NCBI RefSeq assembly: GCF_902459535.1
Contig: NZ_LR699553.1
Location: forward strand, 744,001-808,000
Length of the DNA: 64,000 nucleotides
Source of the DNA: Paraburkholderia dioscoreae
GTDB taxonomy: Bacteria > Pseudomonadota > Gammaproteobacteria > Burkholderiales > Burkholderiaceae
Reading direction: 5' to 3'
In this document: one piece after another, positions 60,931-64,000 of the stretch
Position numbering within the stretch: position 1 is the first letter of the stretch
Layout of the letters: each line of letters starts with the position of its first letter
Position numbers and translations under genes: made by a program
Notes under the pieces: model-generated
What the model was told of the DNA's origin: nothing
What the model saw: only the letters and a program-made list of their open reading frames with translations
Databases searched by the model: none

Positions 60931-62808
60931 ATGTTTCGACACAAAGCCTCATGGCTATCATTTAGCGCCTTCGCCTTCGACCTCTGCGCGGTCGCAGGCG
61001 CCTGGCTCGCGGCATACCTGATCCGCTTCAACGGCTACGTTCCGGTCGAGTTTTGGTCCGGCGCGGTCAGGACACTCATCTGGGTTCTTCCCGTCTACGG
61101 GGTGATGTTCCGCATCTTTGGCCTGTACAGGGGCATGTGGGTGTTCGCGAGCCTGCCTGACCTGATGCGCATCGCGAAAGCCGTGCTCGCCGGCGCGTTC
61201 GTGATGATGATGGTGGCCGTCATGGTCCAGCCGCATCCCATCATTCCGCGCTCCGTGCTCGCTGTATCTCCGCTGCTGTTGTTTCTCGCTATGGGCGGTT
61301 CGCGCGCGCTCTATCGCGCGTCCAAGGAGTTCTATCTCTACGGCGGCCTGGTGGGACAAGGCAAGCCGGTGGTAGTGCTCGGCGCGGGCAACGCCGGCGC
61401 GAACCTGGCGCGCGAACTCTCGCGTTCGAGCGAATGGCGCCTGGTGGGTCTGCTCGATGACGACCCGGCCAAGCAGGGCCGCGAAATCTACGGCTACAAG
61501 GTCTGGGGGCCGATTAGCGACCTGCAGCACTGGGCTACGGACATGAAGGTCGAGCACGCGATCATCGCGATCCCTTCGGCGTCGGTCGATGCGCAGCGCC
61601 GCGTGGCGACGCTGTGCGTACGCGCCGGCGTGCGGGCTATGGTGCTCCCCGCGTTGACCACGCTGACGCAAGGCGAAGCGTTCCTGTCGCGCGTGCGTCA
61701 GATCGATCTGGAAGACCTGCTCGGCCGCGAGCCGGTGCGCATCGACATGCCGCACGTCGAGGCACTGTTGAGCGGCCGCGTGGTGATGGTGACCGGCGCG
61801 GGCGGTTCGATCGGCTCCGAACTGTGCCGTCAGATTCTGCGCTTCGAACCTGCCCAGCTGATCGCTTTCGATCTGTCCGAATACGCGATGTACCGCCTCA
61901 CGGAAGAACTGCACGAGCGCTTTCCGAAGCTTTCCGTGGTGCCGGTGATAGGCGACGCAAAAGACTCCCTGCTGCTCGACCAGGTACTGTCGCGCTACAC
62001 ACCGCACATTCTCTTTCACGCCGCGGCCTACAAGCACGTGCCGCTGATGGAAGAACTGAACGCGTGGCAGGCGGTGCGCAACAACGTGCTGGGCACATAC
62101 CGTGTCGCGCGCGCCGCGATTCGCCACGACGTGAAGCACTTCGTGCTGATTTCCACCGACAAGGCGGTGAATCCGACCAATGTCATGGGCGCGAGCAAGC
62201 GTCTCGCGGAAATGGCTTGCCAGGCGTTACAGCAGACCAGCACACGCACGCAGTTCGAGACCGTGCGGTTCGGCAATGTGCTCGGTAGCGCGGGCAGCGT
62301 CATCCCCAAGTTTCAACAGCAGATCGCGAAGGGTGGGCCGGTTACGGTCACGCATCCGGAAATCACGCGCTTTTTCATGACGATCCCCGAAGCGTCGCAA
62401 CTCGTGCTGCAAGCGTCGAGCATGGGTCACGGCGGCGAGATTTTCATTCTCGACATGGGCGAGCCCGTCAAGATCGTCGATCTGGCGCGCGACCTGATCA
62501 GACTGTATGGCTTCAGCGAGGAACATATCCGCATCGTCTTTACGGGGCTGCGCCCCGGCGAGAAGCTCTATGAGGAACTGCTAGCCGACGACGAAGCGAC
62601 CACGCGCACGCCGCATCCGAAGCTGCGTATCGCGCAGGCGCGTGAAGCGCCCGACAATCTGCTCGACGAACTGCTTCCCTGGCTAATGCAGCACCGTGTC
62701 CCGAGCGACCAGGAGGTCCGGCGCGATCTGCGCCGCTGGGTGCCGGAGTACCAGCCGGCTACGGCGCCGGCGTTGCATAGCGTAGCGCCGGCAACGCGGG
62801 CTTCGTAA
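60931..62808 (+). CDS. wbpM: WbpM/CapD-like UDP-GlcNAc 4,6-dehydratase
   Basis: This 625-residue membrane-bound enzyme removes water from UDP-GlcNAc to give the 4-keto-6-deoxy intermediate. Four N-terminal helices (about 5-110) precede a CoA-binding-like Rossmann domain (VVVLGAGNAGANLAREL) and a C-terminal SDR domain from about 275. The SDR has TGAGGSIGSELCRQ, ISTDKAVNPTNVMGASKR with the Met-x3-Lys catalytic signature that replaces Tyr-x3-Lys, and RFGNVLGSAGSVIP. The ATG at 60931 is chosen; a GTG at 60922 overlapping the wbpL stop is an alternative. Confidence 0.95.
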   Translation: MFRHKASWLSFSAFAFDLCAVAGAWLAAYLIRFNGYVPVEFWSGAVRTLIWVLPVYGVMFRIFGLYRGMWVFASLPDLMRIAKAVLAGAFVMMMVAVMVQPHPIIPRSVLAVSPLLLFLAMGGSRALYRASKEFYLYGGLVGQGKPVVVLGAGNAGANLARELSRSSEWRLVGLLDDDPAKQGREIYGYKVWGPISDLQHWATDMKVEHAIIAIPSASVDAQRRVATLCVRAGVRAMVLPALTTLTQGEAFLSRVRQIDLEDLLGREPVRIDMPHVEALLSGRVVMVTGAGGSIGSELCRQILRFEPAQLIAFDLSEYAMYRLTEELHERFPKLSVVPVIGDAKDSLLLDQVLSRYTPHILFHAAAYKHVPLMEELNAWQAVRNNVLGTYRVARAAIRHDVKHFVLISTDKAVNPTNVMGASKRLAEMACQALQQTSTRTQFETVRFGNVLGSAGSVIPKFQQQIAKGGPVTVTHPEITRFFMTIPEASQLVLQASSMGHGGEIFILDMGEPVKIVDLARDLIRLYGFSEEHIRIVFTGLRPGEKLYEELLADDEATTRTPHPKLRIAQAREAPDNLLDELLPWLMQHRVPSDQEVRRDLRRWVPEYQPATAPALHSVAPATRAS

Positions 62809-62868
62809 GCAGGAAAGGAAAGGTGGTCGCGGTGGCTCTTCGCAGCGATCATGCATCGGAAAGCACAA

Positions 62869-62892
62869 GGCGCTCATGTTGAGCGCCTTTTT
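62869..62892 (+). terminator. Intrinsic terminator after wbpM
   Basis: GGCGCTCA-TGT-TGAGCGCC forms a perfect 8-base stem followed by five Ts. It ends the rightward wbp operon 60 bases after wbpM, just before the convergent transferase gene ends at 62895. Confidence 0.9.
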
Positions 62893-62894
62893 CG

Positions 62895-63995
62895 TTACCG
62901 CTTGGCTCGCCTCACTACCATCCATCTCGGCGACTTGAACCGCACGATGCTCACGTAGAGCCACACGTACGTCAGCGCGAACACCACCACGAAGCAGAAC
63001 AGATGCAGCGTATGCCGCCAGAACAGCGTGGCCGGCACGACTGCGATCAGGCACAGCAGCCACAGGTACGGCGACGTCAACGAGTTACGCCGCGTCAATT
63101 CGCGTGCGGTCCGCGCGCCCACGGCCCAGCGCATCAGCCGCTTATACACCAACATGTGCAGATGCACGCCGTCGGGGATGCCGGGCGACATGCCGCGAAT
63201 GAATTTCTTCCGGTAGATCGAGAAACACGTCTCGAAGATCGGATACATGAACAGCAGCACGGGATACCAAGCCGACACGTCGCGATTGCGCATCACCAGC
63301 ATGATTGACAGTTCGGCCAGCATGAAGCCGATGAAATAGGCGCCGCCGTCGCCGAGAAAGATCAGCCCCGCCGGGAAGTTCCAGATGAAGAAGCCGAGCA
63401 CCGCGCCCATCATCATGAACGAGGCGGACAGCACGATCGGATCGGACACCTGGAACGCCACGTAGGCGAGCGAGGCGAACATCATGAACGCGACCATCGA
63501 CGCAAGCCCATTGAAGCCGTCGATGATGTTGATCGCATTGGCGAGCGCGGCAACCGCCAGCACCGTGACGGCGCAGGAGATCACCGCATACGAGAGCAGG
63601 AAATCGAGTGGCGGCACGCTGATGCGGGTCACGGCGATATCCAGCAGGAAATAGGCGAGCGCGGCGGCCGCCATCGTGCAGACGAGCCTTGCGAGCGGTG
63701 ACACGCGCTTGGTCAGGTCTTCGACCAGACCCGAGCCGAAGGCGGGCATGCCGCACGCAATCAGCCCGAGAATGCCGCCCGACACGGCCGGATACGCGTG
63801 ATGCAACTGCACGGCGGAAGCGATCAGCCCGAGCAGAATCCCGGCCCCGCCGATGCGCGGAACCGGATGCGCATGGAATTTCTGCACGCCGGACAGATCG
63901 GTGTCGGTGGAGAATTTTTCATGCAGATGCGCATAGCGCACGATCAACAACGTGATCAGCAGTGAAACGAGGAAGCCGAGCGCAAAACTGAGCAT
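62895..63995 (-). CDS. Second MraY/WecA-type phospho-sugar transferase
   Basis: This 366-residue polytopic enzyme of the glycosyltransferase 4 (MraY/WecA) family has NAINIIDGFNGLASM with the catalytic Asp, FLGDGGAYFIGF, and a GVHLHMLVYKRL segment near the C-terminus for substrate recognition. RIGGAGILLG near residue 47 is also typical. Its HAHPVPRIGG and DGFNGLA motifs set it apart from the WbpL-like protein, so it probably starts a different glycan or uses another UDP-HexNAc. It converges on wbpM; the gene is complete but its promoter lies beyond the window. Confidence 0.88.
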   Translation of the reverse strand: MLSFALGFLVSLLITLLIVRYAHLHEKFSTDTDLSGVQKFHAHPVPRIGGAGILLGLIASAVQLHHAYPAVSGGILGLIACGMPAFGSGLVEDLTKRVSPLARLVCTMAAAALAYFLLDIAVTRISVPPLDFLLSYAVISCAVTVLAVAALANAINIIDGFNGLASMVAFMMFASLAYVAFQVSDPIVLSASFMMMGAVLGFFIWNFPAGLIFLGDGGAYFIGFMLAELSIMLVMRNRDVSAWYPVLLFMYPIFETCFSIYRKKFIRGMSPGIPDGVHLHMLVYKRLMRWAVGARTARELTRRNSLTSPYLWLLCLIAVVPATLFWRHTLHLFCFVVVFALTYVWLYVSIVRFKSPRWMVVRRAKR

Positions 63996-64000
63996 GAAAG

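Noticed and set aside
1..64000. CRISPR array, tRNA, rRNA, insertion sequence or prophage
   Set aside because: No regularly spaced repeats, no cloverleaf-like sequence recognised in gaps, and no transposase, integrase or phage structural gene found.

Overview
The window looks like a chromosomal segment of a high-GC betaproteobacterium of the order Burkholderiales, most like Paraburkholderia/Burkholderia. The reasons are protein-level resemblance, the groES-groEL / thiD / rubredoxin / yqgE-ruvX-pyrR-pyrB-pyrC / apaH neighbourhood, and a large adjoining polysaccharide locus. The species call is inference; no search was run.

Region 1 (about 1-14.9 kb) is an accessory stress and acid-tolerance island. 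It holds a SnoaL-like protein, a 47-residue single-helix membrane protein, decayed genes at 1.1-1.9 kb, a P3A-type proton ATPase, a UPF0104 membrane protein, a universal stress protein, glutamate decarboxylase with a GadC-like antiporter, several small or general stress proteins, a PRC-barrel protein, a SYLF lipoprotein, a soluble orphan histidine kinase and a Crp/Fnr-type regulator. Four related near-palindromic sites (core GGTACG-N-CA-N-CGTAC) lie in its intergenic spaces and suggest a common regulator.

Region 2 (about 14.9-16.7 kb) has two unknown minus-strand genes behind two perfect tandem CTGT-N8-ACAG LexA boxes, so it is a candidate SOS operon. A possible small membrane protein lies on the other side of the boxes, followed by largely non-coding sequence.

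Region 3 (16.7-28.4 kb) is housekeeping. groES-groEL has a consensus promoter, a perfect CIRCE operator and a leader hairpin. After it come thiD, rubredoxin, a possible Hpt-like protein, yqgE-ruvX-pyrR-pyrB-pyrC'-plsC and convergent apaH. The dihydroorotase-like protein has lost its metal-binding His-X-His and is probably the non-catalytic partner of aspartate transcarbamoylase.

Region 4 (28.5-64 kb) makes surface polysaccharide. Rmd, the dTDP-L-rhamnose genes (rfbBACD), several glycosyltransferases and an ABC exporter (Wzm, and Wzt with a C-terminal glycan-binding domain) are joined by a 1355-residue methyltransferase-like / coiled-coil / GT4 protein that may terminate chains. UDP-GlcNAc 2-epimerase and two acyltransferases follow. 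A seven-gene minus-strand operon (49.6-57.7 kb) resembles the mycobacterial decaprenyl-phosphoryl-D-arabinose pathway: UbiA fused to a HAD phosphatase, DprE1, DprE2, a large membrane protein, an epimerase, an FAD oxidoreductase and GtrA. The window ends with a WbpV/K-WbpL-WbpM-like initiation module and a second MraY/WecA-type transferase on the opposite strand.
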